64,000 nt of DNA from Gillisella vitis (GCF_001541345.2 NZ_LMVL02000011.1:39441-103440), one strand, 5' to 3'; positions 25,831 to 35,192 are shown, numbered from the stretch's first letter. Translations and numbers: made by a program. Notes: generated by a model not told the origin, from the sequence alone.

Positions 25831-27198
25831 ATGCGTTTGCTGATCAGGCTTGTCCGTGGACTGCTGCTTGCTGTCCTGGTGATTGTCGCCGGTACTGCCT
25901 TTTGGCTTTGGCTGGCGCCGCCGGAATTGCTGCGGGTCGGCACCGGCTACGCCGCCAAAATTGTCTGCTCCAACGTGTTCATTGCCAAGCGTGATCCAAT
26001 GGAGGTTCTGGCCGAGGATGTGCAGGCGCCGGGTCATCCGCTGTTGCGTTTCCTGCGGCTGGATGTCGACAGGGATGCAGGCACAGTCACGGCTTATATG
26101 TTTGGAGCTTTTGCCCCCAGCACAGCCATTGCCCGTCCGGGGCTGGGCTGCACCAACGTTCCCGACGGAAAAATCGATGCGGCTCGCAAGGTGCTTCTGC
26201 CGCAGCAGGTTCCTGTTGCCGTAGCACCGAACCCAGCGCCTTGGCCGGATGGAACGGGTGCACCGCATACCGACCCGGTGCTGGCGGGCATTCTTGCCGA
26301 TTCGGCCCTGACCGGGCCATCGATGCGGGCCACATTGGTGATTCGGGATGGTGAGTTGCTTGGTGAGGCCTATGGTCCGGGTTTTGGTCCCGATACGCCG
26401 CTGATCGGCTGGTCGATGACCAAGACCGTCATGGCCATGCTGATCGGCCAGCGGATGGGGGACGGCGGGCTTGACCTCGACAAGGACCATTTGTTGCCGC
26501 AATGGACGGACGGGCGCGCCGCAATCACCCTGCGCCAATTGATGGGCATGGAAAGCGGCCTGCGGTTCAACGAGGATTATGGCGATGTCAGCGATGCAAC
26601 GCGCATGCTGTTTCTTCAGCCGGATCAGGCGGCATTCGTCGCCTCCCAGCCGCTGGATGCGACGCCCGGGACGCTGTTTCACTATTCGACCGGCACCAGC
26701 GTGCTGCTGGCTCGCCTGCTGATGAATAGTTTGCCGCCTGAACAGGCATTGTCTTATCCCCAAACATTCTTGTTCAAGCCGCTCGGCATGACCAGCGCCG
26801 TGCTGGAGGCAGATGAAACCGGCACTTTGGCGGGTGGCTCCTATCTCTATGCCAATGCCCGCGATTGGGCCAAGCTTGCCCAATGCCTGTTGCAGGATGG
26901 CGTCTGGCAGGGGCGGCGTCTGTTGCCGGAAGGCTATGTAAAAACCATGGGGACCCCGACCAAGTCATCAGGCGGCACCTACGGGCAGGGGCAGATCTGG
27001 CGGAGCGGGCCGGGCCGGGAGCCAGATTCCAGCTTCGGCATTACCGAGGAGGCCCTCTGGTTTCAGGGCCATGATGGGCAAACGATTGCGATTGTCCCGT
27101 CACGCAAGCTGATTGTGCTGCGGATGGGGCTGACGCCTGCCTGGGATAACTACAGGCCGCAGAAATTGCTAAAAGCGGTTCTGGACGCAATGCCGTAG
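25831..27198 (+). CDS. Serine hydrolase, beta-lactamase/class C PBP-like
   Basis: 455 residues. An N-terminal transmembrane segment (LVRGLLLAVLVIVAGTAFWLWL) anchors it to the inner membrane. The penicillin-binding fold has SMTK near 196 as the SxxK nucleophile motif, a YST near 295 in the position of class C YxN, and a C-terminal HDGQ segment. Proteins of this type (6-aminohexanoate-dimer hydrolase-like) are mostly esterases or amidases, not lactamases. The ATG follows GGGAGGAAATTGC. It is divergent from btaA, about 290 bases away, and has no evident partner. Confidence 0.85.
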   Translation: MRLLIRLVRGLLLAVLVIVAGTAFWLWLAPPELLRVGTGYAAKIVCSNVFIAKRDPMEVLAEDVQAPGHPLLRFLRLDVDRDAGTVTAYMFGAFAPSTAIARPGLGCTNVPDGKIDAARKVLLPQQVPVAVAPNPAPWPDGTGAPHTDPVLAGILADSALTGPSMRATLVIRDGELLGEAYGPGFGPDTPLIGWSMTKTVMAMLIGQRMGDGGLDLDKDHLLPQWTDGRAAITLRQLMGMESGLRFNEDYGDVSDATRMLFLQPDQAAFVASQPLDATPGTLFHYSTGTSVLLARLLMNSLPPEQALSYPQTFLFKPLGMTSAVLEADETGTLAGGSYLYANARDWAKLAQCLLQDGVWQGRRLLPEGYVKTMGTPTKSSGGTYGQGQIWRSGPGREPDSSFGITEEALWFQGHDGQTIAIVPSRKLIVLRMGLTPAWDNYRPQKLLKAVLDAMP

Positions 27199-27252
27199 GA
27201 AACCGAAGCGGCATAAAGGGATAATGGTCCGTGTCGGTATGGACGAAGTGGT

Positions 27253-28344
27253 TTACTGCACGTCGTCCAGCAAGCCTTTGCGCTTGGCGTCGAAATAATA
27301 GCCACGAGCATAGAGGCGGACGGCATTGTCATTGTTGTTTTCGGCCACCATCCACGCGCCGCGCAAATATTTGATCGCGTATTTCAGGTTGGTTTCCGGG
27401 TCGAACAGGCCCTCTGCCGGACCTTCATACCCCAAAGAACGGGCCGTATTATAGCGGATCTGCATCAGCCCATAATTGCCGCGGTTATAGGCGGAGGGAT
27501 TATAACGGCTTTCCCGGTGAATGACCCGGTGGATCAGCGCCGACGGCATTCCGTACAGGGCTGCATATTTGTTGACCAGACCATTGATCACCGTCGGGCC
27601 GCGACTTGCCGTTTCACTTGCGCCAGAAGCGGTGCTTTTGGAGGCTTCCGGCGTGGCGCTTGGCATGGGACCGGGTGCGCTGGTGTCGAATTGTGCGTCC
27701 AGCAGGGCGAATGATTTGCCAACCGGTTTTGCCGGTGAGGCATAGGCGACAGACGATGAGGCAGGAGACGTCGGGCGCGGCGTGGGAATGGCCGAATGCA
27801 TGGCCATGACATCCGGCTGCAATGCTTCATTCTCAAGGCCAATCGGCTCATTTTCCGAAACGCGGGCTGGTGCATTCGCGGATGAGGGGACGGTGCTGAC
27901 CGTTGGTCCGAGCGAGGCGACCTGCGTCAAACCTGGCTTCTGGATCGGATAAGGCCCTTGGCCGGTCGCGAGGTTAACCGTCTGACCTGTGCCGGACGCG
28001 CCGTTTATGGCGGCCAGCGCATTGTTTCCCGATCCGGTATTGGCAAGCGCCGTGACAGCAGATTGCGACGGTGGCGTCACGGTATGCGTTCCAGGAGCAA
28101 CCGTCGTCATCGTGCCGTTTGCGGCGACCACAGTTGTCGAGGTGCCTGTGGCAACGGTGCCATTTGCCGGTGTAGCGGTGCTGGCGCCCGGCTGTGATGT
28201 AGCGGCAACAGCTTTGTGAGCCGAGGCGGGTTTAGGCGCTATATCGGCTTTGGAATTGTCATTGACATTGGTGCAACTGGAAAGGGCTGCGACGATGACA
28301 GCAGTGATGCTGATGGCAATCGTGCGGTCCGTTTTCGCTGTCAT
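27253..28344 (-). CDS. SLT-domain lytic transglycosylase lipoprotein
   Basis: 363 residues. A lipobox LSSC has Cys at about 24. A long disordered Ala/Thr/Pro/Ser-rich region (about 25-230) acts as a spacer. The SLT domain is at the C-terminus: HRVIHRESRYNPSAYNRGNYGLMQI with the catalytic Glu in HRES, then GLFDPETNLKYAIKYL. It would reach across the periplasm from the membrane to cleave glycan strands. It is convergent with the serine hydrolase, with only 54 bases between them. Confidence 0.9.
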   Translation of the reverse strand: MTAKTDRTIAISITAVIVAALSSCTNVNDNSKADIAPKPASAHKAVAATSQPGASTATPANGTVATGTSTTVVAANGTMTTVAPGTHTVTPPSQSAVTALANTGSGNNALAAINGASGTGQTVNLATGQGPYPIQKPGLTQVASLGPTVSTVPSSANAPARVSENEPIGLENEALQPDVMAMHSAIPTPRPTSPASSSVAYASPAKPVGKSFALLDAQFDTSAPGPMPSATPEASKSTASGASETASRGPTVINGLVNKYAALYGMPSALIHRVIHRESRYNPSAYNRGNYGLMQIRYNTARSLGYEGPAEGLFDPETNLKYAIKYLRGAWMVAENNNDNAVRLYARGYYFDAKRKGLLDDVQ

Positions 28345-28452
28345 GCAGATGTCCGTCGGCTATTGAAACGAGCGTTACCCATGGGCAACGCACGAACTAT
28401 TAACATCGGATTCACAAATTTGACAGCCCCCTTGAAGGCTAATACCAACGAT

Positions 28453-28524
28453 CATTGAAAATGACCGCTGCTATTCCCTTTGCGAATATCGCAAGTCACT
28501 GATGTATTTGAGATATTTTCAATG
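28453..28524. repeat. Spaced inverted repeat with inner hairpin
   Basis: CATTGAAAAT at 28453-28462 is the reverse complement of ATTTTCAATG at 28515-28524, enclosing a TTGCGA/TCGCAA hairpin. It lies in the 253-base gap between the LysE-type gene and the SLT lipoprotein gene. Nothing else is seen in this gap. Confidence 0.4.
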
Positions 28525-28597
28525 TCATCAAGGCGAGGATGTGGTCCACAGCCTCAAGCCTTGGTATAAAATGCGATAACCTATCAAACAACCCTGT

Positions 28598-29233
28598 TCA
28601 GGCGGCGATCCGGCGATAACCGGCGCTGACGGAGCGGGCGGAGATCAGCATGGATTTGCCCTTCGGCTGCACCATTCGACGTGCCGAGCGGCGGCGAATC
28701 ATCCTGTCAAAAGCGTGCGCATAAATTGCCTGAAGCCCGCAGGCAAAGGCTGCCAGACCCAGGAAAGCCAGTTCCATGGCCAGAAAATCGCCGCTGAACG
28801 GCGAAAAGCCCGATGTGATCTGCGTGGTGATCGCCAACAGAAAGACGAGTGTGCGCGGATTCAGAGCCGAACCGATTACGGCCTGCGACACAATGACCAT
28901 GGCTCTTCGGTCGGCAAGATTGTCGTTATCGGCCACCGGGCCAATATGCAGCGGCGCCCGCCACAGCCTGAGCGCCAGAACCATCAACACCGCCATGCCC
29001 GGCCACCGCAGCGCAGAGAGCACCGTGGCGTTGATATTGCTCATTGTCTGGGCCATTCCGAATACCAGGCAGGCGGCGATGCTATAGCCTGTCATGCAGC
29101 CAAGCACGCAGAGTGTCGCAGCCCGACCGCCGCCCGCTTGCCGACAGGCAATGATCCGCTTGGTATTGCGCCCAGGCACAACAAGGAAGGCAGCGCTTGC
29201 TGCTGAAAACAACAGCCAATCCTGAAATGTCAT
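28598..29233 (-). CDS. LysE/RhtB-family amino-acid exporter
   Basis: 211 residues with five or six hydrophobic segments. The N-terminus MTFQDWLLFSAASAAFLVVPG and the following glycine-rich AGGGRAATLCVLGCMTGY match the LysE family, as does LNPRTLVFLLAI midway. Most relatives have a conserved GP at the end of the first helix (PGP); here it reads PGRN, a departure worth noting. GGAGGC precedes the ATG; a longer reading to 29326 lacks a ribosome site. Substrate unknown. Confidence 0.82.
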   Translation of the reverse strand: MTFQDWLLFSAASAAFLVVPGRNTKRIIACRQAGGGRAATLCVLGCMTGYSIAACLVFGMAQTMSNINATVLSALRWPGMAVLMVLALRLWRAPLHIGPVADNDNLADRRAMVIVSQAVIGSALNPRTLVFLLAITTQITSGFSPFSGDFLAMELAFLGLAAFACGLQAIYAHAFDRMIRRRSARRMVQPKGKSMLISARSVSAGYRRIAA

Positions 29234-29473
29234 GGGCCTGCCTCCGTGTTCGGTAAGCCTGTGTCGGGATGTCGTGAGTCTCATCCCGGCCCGGGCAGTT
29301 CCGATACAAACATAGCAGCGCCGCATGCCATTGGCACCGGCGCTGTCACAATAAATAGTCTGTCATTTCCGTTAGGAAAACCCAAGGCGGGTCCGAACAG
29401 TCATGCAGGGATGCTTCGGGTCGTTATACCGTCCGCATCGCCTGCAAACAGAAGCCACCATTCGACGTCGAGG

Positions 29474-30688
29474 TCAATGTGCCGGACGGAATTTCTGGCC
29501 CAGATGGTCCATCACATCTTTGAACCATGGTGTGGAGAGATCGAAAGCCTTGCCGCCCTTGATGCGGGGGAATTCGATGGCGCGCAATTTGCCGCCCTGG
29601 TCCTCGTCATGACCGGTGACGCCGGAAACGCCGTTCAACCCGCTTTCAACGGCAAGATCCACCATGCTCTGGATCAGCCGCAGGTCCTCGTAATTGGCTG
29701 GGGCCGAACGGGCGTAATAGCCTGACTTCTGCACCATCGAGCGTTCGGCATCCAGCAATTTGGCGAAATGCTTCTGGAACCAGCCGCCGACATTGATGGT
29801 ATCGAGCTTTACATGGCCGAAAGCGTCGCGCTTGATCTCTTCGCCCGCCTTTTCGCGGTCGGCGATGATTTCATCCATGCAAGCGCCTTCCGAAACGAAC
29901 AGGGTGACGAAGCCGGTGCGGTCCATCAGTTCCTTCAACCGCTCGGCCTCGGCCTCCATGTCGAAATGGGTCTCGGGCAGATAAAGACCGTCGATGGTCT
30001 TCAGTTCTTCATTCATCATGAAGCCCTCGACATATTCATTATGCTTGATGCGCTGGATATAGGCGCGGGCGGTCGCCGCTGTCAGCCAGCCGCAATGGCG
30101 GCCCATGACTTCGTGGATGACCAGCGTGCGTGGTGCGGCGCTCTGCTCGTTGGAGACATGGTCGAAGAAGCGGGCGCCGACATCCGCTGCCGTCCAGGCG
30201 CCGAGCGACTGGCGGATCGGCACGACATCGTTGTCGACCGTTTTGGGCAGGCCGACGACGGTCAGGTCATAGCCATTGGCGCCGAGATAGGCCGCGAGAT
30301 CAGCCGCCGTCGTATTGGTGTCGTCACCGCCGATCGTGTGCAGAATGGTGATGCCATCGGCGGCCAGGCGCTCAGCGGCCACCTGCAACGGGTTCTGGCC
30401 TTCCTTCACCAGGCCGCGCTTGACGCAATCGGCGACATTGGTGAGCTTGACGCGGCTATTGCCGATTGGCGAGCCGCCATAGCGATGTAGGACGTGGGCC
30501 TGTTCGCGCATATGCTGGTTGATCTCGATCTTGTAGTCCATCAACAGGCCGCGATAGCCGGATTTATAGGCGACGATCTCGGCATCGGGCGCGATGTCGC
30601 TATAGCGCTCGATCAACCCACCGACGGCCGATGAAAGGCAGGGCGCCAGGCCCCCGGCGGTCAGCAACGCGACTTTGGTCTTGGCCAT
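29474..30688 (-). CDS. pfp: Pyrophosphate-fructose-6-phosphate 1-phosphotransferase
   Basis: 404 residues of the PFK fold. The discriminating motif is GGDDT at about 120-124: Asp where ATP-dependent PFK has Gly indicates use of pyrophosphate. PKTVDND near 149-155 holds the catalytic Asp, and MGRHCGWL near 195 binds fructose 6-phosphate. It interconverts Fru6P and Fru1,6P2 reversibly in the cytoplasm, relevant in rhizobia, which lack a normal Embden-Meyerhof flux. AAGGAGG precedes the ATG at 30688; the frame open to 30820 is not needed. Confidence 0.93.
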   Translation of the reverse strand: MAKTKVALLTAGGLAPCLSSAVGGLIERYSDIAPDAEIVAYKSGYRGLLMDYKIEINQHMREQAHVLHRYGGSPIGNSRVKLTNVADCVKRGLVKEGQNPLQVAAERLAADGITILHTIGGDDTNTTAADLAAYLGANGYDLTVVGLPKTVDNDVVPIRQSLGAWTAADVGARFFDHVSNEQSAAPRTLVIHEVMGRHCGWLTAATARAYIQRIKHNEYVEGFMMNEELKTIDGLYLPETHFDMEAEAERLKELMDRTGFVTLFVSEGACMDEIIADREKAGEEIKRDAFGHVKLDTINVGGWFQKHFAKLLDAERSMVQKSGYYARSAPANYEDLRLIQSMVDLAVESGLNGVSGVTGHDEDQGGKLRAIEFPRIKGGKAFDLSTPWFKDVMDHLGQKFRPAH

Positions 30689-31008
30689 CAAATCCTCCTT
30701 CTTGCGGACAAAACGCCGCAGACGTTTACGAAATGGTGCCAATGGATGCGACAGAGGCCGGATGCTGTAAAGCGAAAAATTGAACAAAATCCGCAGTTTC
30801 GTGGAAATGTCATCAGCCACGGAAATATAATCGTTTCAAATGGAAAGCGGTAAGCGGGAGGCTTGTGGAAAAGCTAGTATGCCAGCGAAGACGTGAAGCA
30901 TCGGCTGATTCCGCACTGCGGCACAACCTGGAAAGTGAACAAAGTTTAACCCGAAACAGTGGGGTGCTTCCCTTGCATTTCAAGTGATAATTTGGTCAAT
31001 CTGTCAAA

Positions 31009-31746
31009 ATGATTTTCGATTTCGCCTGCCAACACTTATCGTCACTCTGGGAGCGGCTGCTCGGCGCGGTCAGCGACGCGGCTGGCAATGCCTTGTCGTC
31101 GATTGTCGAAGCGATCCGCACCGTCTTCGAAGGCGATCCGGAAACGCGCAGGCGTGTGTCTTTTTCCGTGGCGATCATCGCGCTTTCCGCCAAGATGGCC
31201 AAGGCCGATGGCGTCGTGTCGCAGGCCGAGGTCAATGCGTTTCGCAGCATTTTCGATTTTCCGCCGGAAGAGGCTCGCAACGTCGCGCGCCTCTATAATC
31301 TCGCCAAGCAGGATATTGCCGGTTACGAAGCCTATGCTGAAAAGCTCGCCAATCTCTGCGGCTCGCGCACCAGAGGGTGCCCGGTGCTTGAAGAGATTGT
31401 CGATGCCTTGTTTCACATCGCCACGGCGGATGGGCTGATCCACGAGAAGGAACTGGCTTTTCTGTCGCGCATCGCCGAAATTTTCGAGATCGGCGAGGAT
31501 CGGTTTGAGCAGATTTCCGCCCGCCATCTCGCGCCCGACCATGATCCCTATGGCATTCTCGGCGTATCGCGCAGCGATGATTTTGGCACGATTCGCAAAC
31601 GCTACCGGGCGCTGGCCTCCGAGCATCATCCCGACCGGCTGCATGCGCGTGGCCTGCCGGTGGAAATGCATGCCGCCGCCCATCAACGGATGGCCAGTTT
31701 CAACGCGGCCTATGCCGCGATTGAAAAGGAACGCCGGGCCGCATGA
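31009..31746 (+). CDS. TerB-like domain protein with C-terminal J domain
   Basis: 245 residues. Residues about 45-165 form a TerB/DjlA-N-type helical domain (SAKMAKADGVVSQAEVNAF and IATADGLIHEKELAFL). A C-terminal J domain, about 178-245, contains the HPD motif (SEHHPDRL) needed to stimulate DnaK ATPase. The architecture is that of DjlA, but without its N-terminal membrane helix, so it is cytoplasmic. No good ribosome site precedes the ATG at 31009, so the start is not certain. The last four bases overlap the amidase start, implying translational coupling. Confidence 0.88.
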   Translation: MIFDFACQHLSSLWERLLGAVSDAAGNALSSIVEAIRTVFEGDPETRRRVSFSVAIIALSAKMAKADGVVSQAEVNAFRSIFDFPPEEARNVARLYNLAKQDIAGYEAYAEKLANLCGSRTRGCPVLEEIVDALFHIATADGLIHEKELAFLSRIAEIFEIGEDRFEQISARHLAPDHDPYGILGVSRSDDFGTIRKRYRALASEHHPDRLHARGLPVEMHAAAHQRMASFNAAYAAIEKERRAA

Positions 31747-32501
31747 CTGCATTCATCGCCGATTATCCAGACGCCGTGGTGGTGCCATCCCCCAATCACG
31801 GTGAGCGCATCGACTGCGCGGCCCCCGACACCATCATTCTGCATTATACCGGCATGCCGAGCGAAGAGGCAGCCCTCTCGTGGCTCTGCACTGTCGAAAG
31901 CCAGGTTTCCAGCCATTATCTAGTGCGCGAAAACGGTGATGTTGTGCAGATGGTGCCGGAAGACCGCAGGGCCTGGCATGCTGGCAAGAGTTTCTGGGCG
32001 GGCGCGACCGATATCAATTCCCGCTCTGTTGGCATCGAGATTGCCAATGCCGGACATCCCTCCCTGCCGGACTACCCCGGAAAACAGATCGAAGCCGTCG
32101 CACAATTGTGTCTGGATTGTGCAAGCCGCTGGTCCATCGCCCCGGAGCGGGTGCTGGCCCATTCCGATATTGCCCCCGTTCGCAAGGTCGATCCAGGCGA
32201 ACATTTCCCCTGGGGTAGGCTGCACGCCCTGGGCGTAGGGCATTGGGTAGAACCAACCGCGATCACCGGGGGCCGGTTCTTCCAAAGGGGTGATCGCGGC
32301 CAGCCGGTCGAAGCCTTGCAGTCCATGCTGTCGCTCTATGGATACCCTGTTGAAATCACTGGGGATTTCGATGGAGCGACCGAGGGTGTCGTCAGAAGTT
32401 TCCAGCTGCATTTTCGCCCCTTCAAGGTCGATGGCGTGGCCGATTATTCGACCATCGACACCCTGCATCGCCTGCTGGCGGCACTGCCACGGTTCAGCTG
32501 A
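31743..32501 (+). CDS. N-acetylmuramoyl-L-alanine amidase, AmiD-type, with PG-binding domain
   Basis: 252 residues. The Amidase_2 domain occupies about 1-175: zinc ligands are probably His34 (IILHYTG), the His in LAHSDIAP near 140, and the Asp of KVDPGEHFPW. PG_binding_1 follows at about 185-245 (ALQSMLSLYGYPVEITGDFDG). It cleaves the MurNAc-L-Ala bond. No signal peptide is visible, so it may act on cytoplasmic 1,6-anhydro-muropeptides in recycling, like AmpD, despite its binding domain. It is translationally coupled to the TerB-DnaJ gene (ATGA overlap). Confidence 0.9.
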   Translation: MTAFIADYPDAVVVPSPNHGERIDCAAPDTIILHYTGMPSEEAALSWLCTVESQVSSHYLVRENGDVVQMVPEDRRAWHAGKSFWAGATDINSRSVGIEIANAGHPSLPDYPGKQIEAVAQLCLDCASRWSIAPERVLAHSDIAPVRKVDPGEHFPWGRLHALGVGHWVEPTAITGGRFFQRGDRGQPVEALQSMLSLYGYPVEITGDFDGATEGVVRSFQLHFRPFKVDGVADYSTIDTLHRLLAALPRFS

Positions 32502-32796
32502 GGATTGCGGGCCGCTGAGGTTCGCCGACGGCTTTCGTCAGGGTCGAAAACCATCTCTTTTTACCATGCCATAGGATTTCCTTATTGAGTCTGTCTAACA
32601 GCAGCCGTCGCAGCCATGGTATTCCTCGGCAGCGGTTGAGATGAACAGCGAATATGATTTCCGAAATGGAAGTCTTTCGCAAATATCAACGATGAGGGCG
32701 ATGAACATCGCTGTCCTTTGCTGGGCAGTGGACGGGTAAATAGTGCGCTTTGCTGGCATCCGTGTCCGCCCCTTTGTCTGGAGACTGACCTTTTTC

Positions 32797-33390
32797 ATGA
32801 AAACCTCGCTTTTCGCTGCCGCGGCATGCATCGCCGTTTCTATGTCTGCCGTTTCCCACGCCGAGGCTGCTGATGCCGGCAAGGGCTTGACCCTGATGGA
32901 CATGTTGCGTGCCAATAAACAGCAGGCCGACCGCGCCAAGCCGCTTGAGAAAACCAAGCTCTCGAATAAAACCGAGGCTGATAACGAGAAGGCCGATACG
33001 CAGGGGGCTGCTGGCAAGGCGCCCTATCATGCCCTGATCTCCTCCTATGCCAAGCAGTATGGCGTGCCGGTGGAACTGGCGAGCGCCGTGGTGAAAATCG
33101 AGAGCGGCTTCAATCCGAAAGCGCGCGGCACGCATGGTGAAGTCGGCCTGATGCAGATCAAGCCCGCCACCGCCCGCGCCATGGGCTATACCGGAACCGT
33201 CGCCGGGCTTTACGACCCATCGACCAATCTCAAATACGGGATGAAATATCTCGCCATGGCCCATCAGCTCGGCGGCGGCGATACCTGCGGCGCCATCCTG
33301 CGCTACAATGCGGGCCACGGCGCGACCCGCATGAACCCGGTTTCAAAGCAATATTGCGGTCAAGTGGAAGCGGCGCTGGAAAACAGCTGA
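32797..33390 (+). CDS. Secreted SLT-domain lytic transglycosylase
   Basis: 197 residues. A signal peptide (MKTSLFAAAACIAVSMSAVSHAEA) is followed by a lysine-rich linker and an SLT domain: VVKIESGFNPKARGTHGEVGLMQIKPATARAMG holds the catalytic Glu, then NLKYGMKYL and the RYNAGHG motif. Small size and a free periplasmic location suggest a space-making or export-related transglycosylase. The ATG at 32797 is preferred for its signal peptide; the frame is open from 32743. Confidence 0.9.
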   Translation: MKTSLFAAAACIAVSMSAVSHAEAADAGKGLTLMDMLRANKQQADRAKPLEKTKLSNKTEADNEKADTQGAAGKAPYHALISSYAKQYGVPVELASAVVKIESGFNPKARGTHGEVGLMQIKPATARAMGYTGTVAGLYDPSTNLKYGMKYLAMAHQLGGGDTCGAILRYNAGHGATRMNPVSKQYCGQVEAALENS

Positions 33391-33444
33391 AAACCTGACA
33401 GCGTCCCGTCTGCCGATCTTGTGGGGTGAGACGGTTTGACGATC

Positions 33445-33478
33445 ACGCAAGAACCGCAGTTTCTGACGGTTCTTGCGT
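33445..33478 (+). terminator. Terminator-like hairpin
   Basis: ACGCAAGAACCG (33445-33456) pairs perfectly with CGGTTCTTGCGT (33467-33478). It has no T-tract after it but sits 55 bases past the transglycosylase stop. Confidence 0.5.
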
Positions 33479-33551
33479 CAGATCGATCAAACTGCCTGGC
33501 AAGTTTGGTTGATAATGCTATCCAGTTGGCAAATCATTCTGGATGAGCGGC

Positions 33552-34745
33552 ATGACGGATCAGGTTTTCAAATATCTCATTATCGGGCGTGGTATGATGG
33601 GGGCGGCGGCGGCGCGGCATCTGGCGTTACAATCGGATGGCGTGGCGCTGGTCGGGCCGGATGAGCCTGCCGACAAGCAAAGCCACGAGGGCGTCTTTGC
33701 CAGCCATTACGACGAAGCGCGAATCACCCGCACCATCGATGGCGATCCTGTCTGGGCAAAGCTCGCGCATGAGTCGATTGCCCGCTACAATGAAATCGAA
33801 CAGCAGAGCAGCATCCAGTTTTACCACGAGGCCGGTTGCCTGATTGTCGGGACGAGCCCTGATGGTCATTCCGATTATGTCGACAGGGCAACACGCGCTG
33901 CGGAAGGGCTTGGCGTTACCACTCAGTCTTTCGATCATGCCGGTCTTGCCGAGCGTTTCGGTTATTTCCGTTTCGAGCCTGTTTCAAAGGGGATTTATGA
34001 GGCGCGTCGCGCTGGCTACGTCAATCCGCGCCGTTTGGTCGAGGCCCAGGCACAGCTTGCGGTTCGGGCGGGAGCAACGCTGATCAGCGACGTGGCCATA
34101 GGCACCCGTGATGAGGGCGGTTATGTCGTGGTCACGACCGCAGGCGGCAAGGTGTTAAAGGCCGGAAGAGTGCTGGTGGCGGCAGGCGGATTTTCCATTG
34201 CGGATAGACTGTTGCCGCGCCGGATTGATTTGTCGGTTTATGCCCGCACGGTGACCTTTTTCGAAATCGCCGATCAGGATCTGCCCGCCTATCACGGCAT
34301 GCCATCACTGATTCACGAGCCGTCCAATCCACGCGATCATATCTATCTGCTGCCACCGGTGCGCTACCCGGACGGCAAAACCTATCTCAAGATCGGCGGC
34401 GATCCCGATGATGTCAGGTTGACGTCAGAGCCAGAAATTCGAGCCTGGTTCAGGGGTGGCGGACGGGAAAGCGCCCGCGATCATCTGGCGCGCATTTGCA
34501 GATCGCTGGTGCCGGGCGTGGCTCAGGCGCCGGTGTCGATGGCGCCCTGCGTGACCTCCTTTACGGGCAGTGGCTATCCGGCCATCGGCTTTAGCGACAG
34601 CCCGCGCATCGCGGTGCTGACCGGCGGCTGCGGGGCGGCGGCGAAAAGCTCGGACGAAATTGGCCGGCTGGGTGCCGAGTTGATCCTACGCGGCACGATT
34701 GCGCATGAGGATTATGATGCCGATTTCACGCCTGTTTTCGTGTGA
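33552..34745 (+). CDS. FAD-dependent oxidoreductase, DAO / sarcosine-oxidase-like
   Basis: About 397 residues. The N-terminal FAD site YLIIGRGMMGAAAARHLA is a variant of GxGxxG (GRGMMG). The DAO fold continues with AGRVLVAAGGFS and ends with a substrate-domain segment CVTSFTGSGYPAIGF and LTGGCGAAAKSSDEIG. These enzymes oxidise N-methyl or D-amino acids. An alternative ATG nine bases upstream (33543) cannot be excluded; the second one has GGAT before it. No electron partner or transporter is next to it. Substrate unknown. Confidence 0.85.
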   Translation: MTDQVFKYLIIGRGMMGAAAARHLALQSDGVALVGPDEPADKQSHEGVFASHYDEARITRTIDGDPVWAKLAHESIARYNEIEQQSSIQFYHEAGCLIVGTSPDGHSDYVDRATRAAEGLGVTTQSFDHAGLAERFGYFRFEPVSKGIYEARRAGYVNPRRLVEAQAQLAVRAGATLISDVAIGTRDEGGYVVVTTAGGKVLKAGRVLVAAGGFSIADRLLPRRIDLSVYARTVTFFEIADQDLPAYHGMPSLIHEPSNPRDHIYLLPPVRYPDGKTYLKIGGDPDDVRLTSEPEIRAWFRGGGRESARDHLARICRSLVPGVAQAPVSMAPCVTSFTGSGYPAIGFSDSPRIAVLTGGCGAAAKSSDEIGRLGAELILRGTIAHEDYDADFTPVFV

Positions 34746-34792
34746 GCGCATGATTTCGGTGGCTTTCTCCGGATGTCTCCGTTAATCACGCC

Positions 34793-35192
34793 GAACCAGT
34801 CGGCCGGGCAGCCGCGCTTTACCAATGCCGAAAGGCGGTAGGGTGAGGAAAGTCCGGGCTCCACGGAAACACGGTGCCGGATAACGTCCGGCGAGGGCGA
34901 CCTCAGGGAAAGTGCCACAGAAAGCAGACCGCCCCGTTTATCGGGGTAAGGGTGAAAGGGTGGGGTAAGAGCCCACCGCGTTCCTGGTGACAGGGACGGC
35001 ATGGTAAACCCCACCGGGAGCAAGACCGAATAGGGATGACGCGGGTGCTGCGCAAGTGGTGCTACAGCCGGTTTTCGGGCCAGTCATCCGGGTGGGTTGC
35101 GAGAGGCGATGCGCAAGTATCGTCCCAGATGAATGGCTGCCACGTTCCGGGAAACCGGGGCCATACAGAACCCGGCTTACAGGCCGACTGGT
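34793..35192 (+). ncRNA. rnpB: RNase P RNA, bacterial type A
   Basis: 400 bases. The P1 helix is formed by GAACCAGTCGGCC at 34793-34805 and GGCCGACTGGT at 35182-35192. The universal core is visible: GAGGAAAGTCCGGGCT at 34846-34861, AGCAAGACCGAATAGGG near 35020-35036, and ACAGAACCCGGCTTA at the 3' side. This ribozyme removes tRNA 5' leaders together with RnpA. It is 434 bases upstream of mraZ, a setting shared with relatives. Confidence 0.97.

Noticed and set aside
25750..26883. 377-codon minus-strand ORF opposite the serine hydrolase gene
   Set aside because: Antisense shadow; the plus-strand product has clear catalytic motifs.
25831..27198. Serine hydrolase as an antibiotic-resistance beta-lactamase
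   Set aside because: It has SxxK but also a membrane anchor and esterase-like motifs typical of non-lactamase family members; nothing supports a resistance role.
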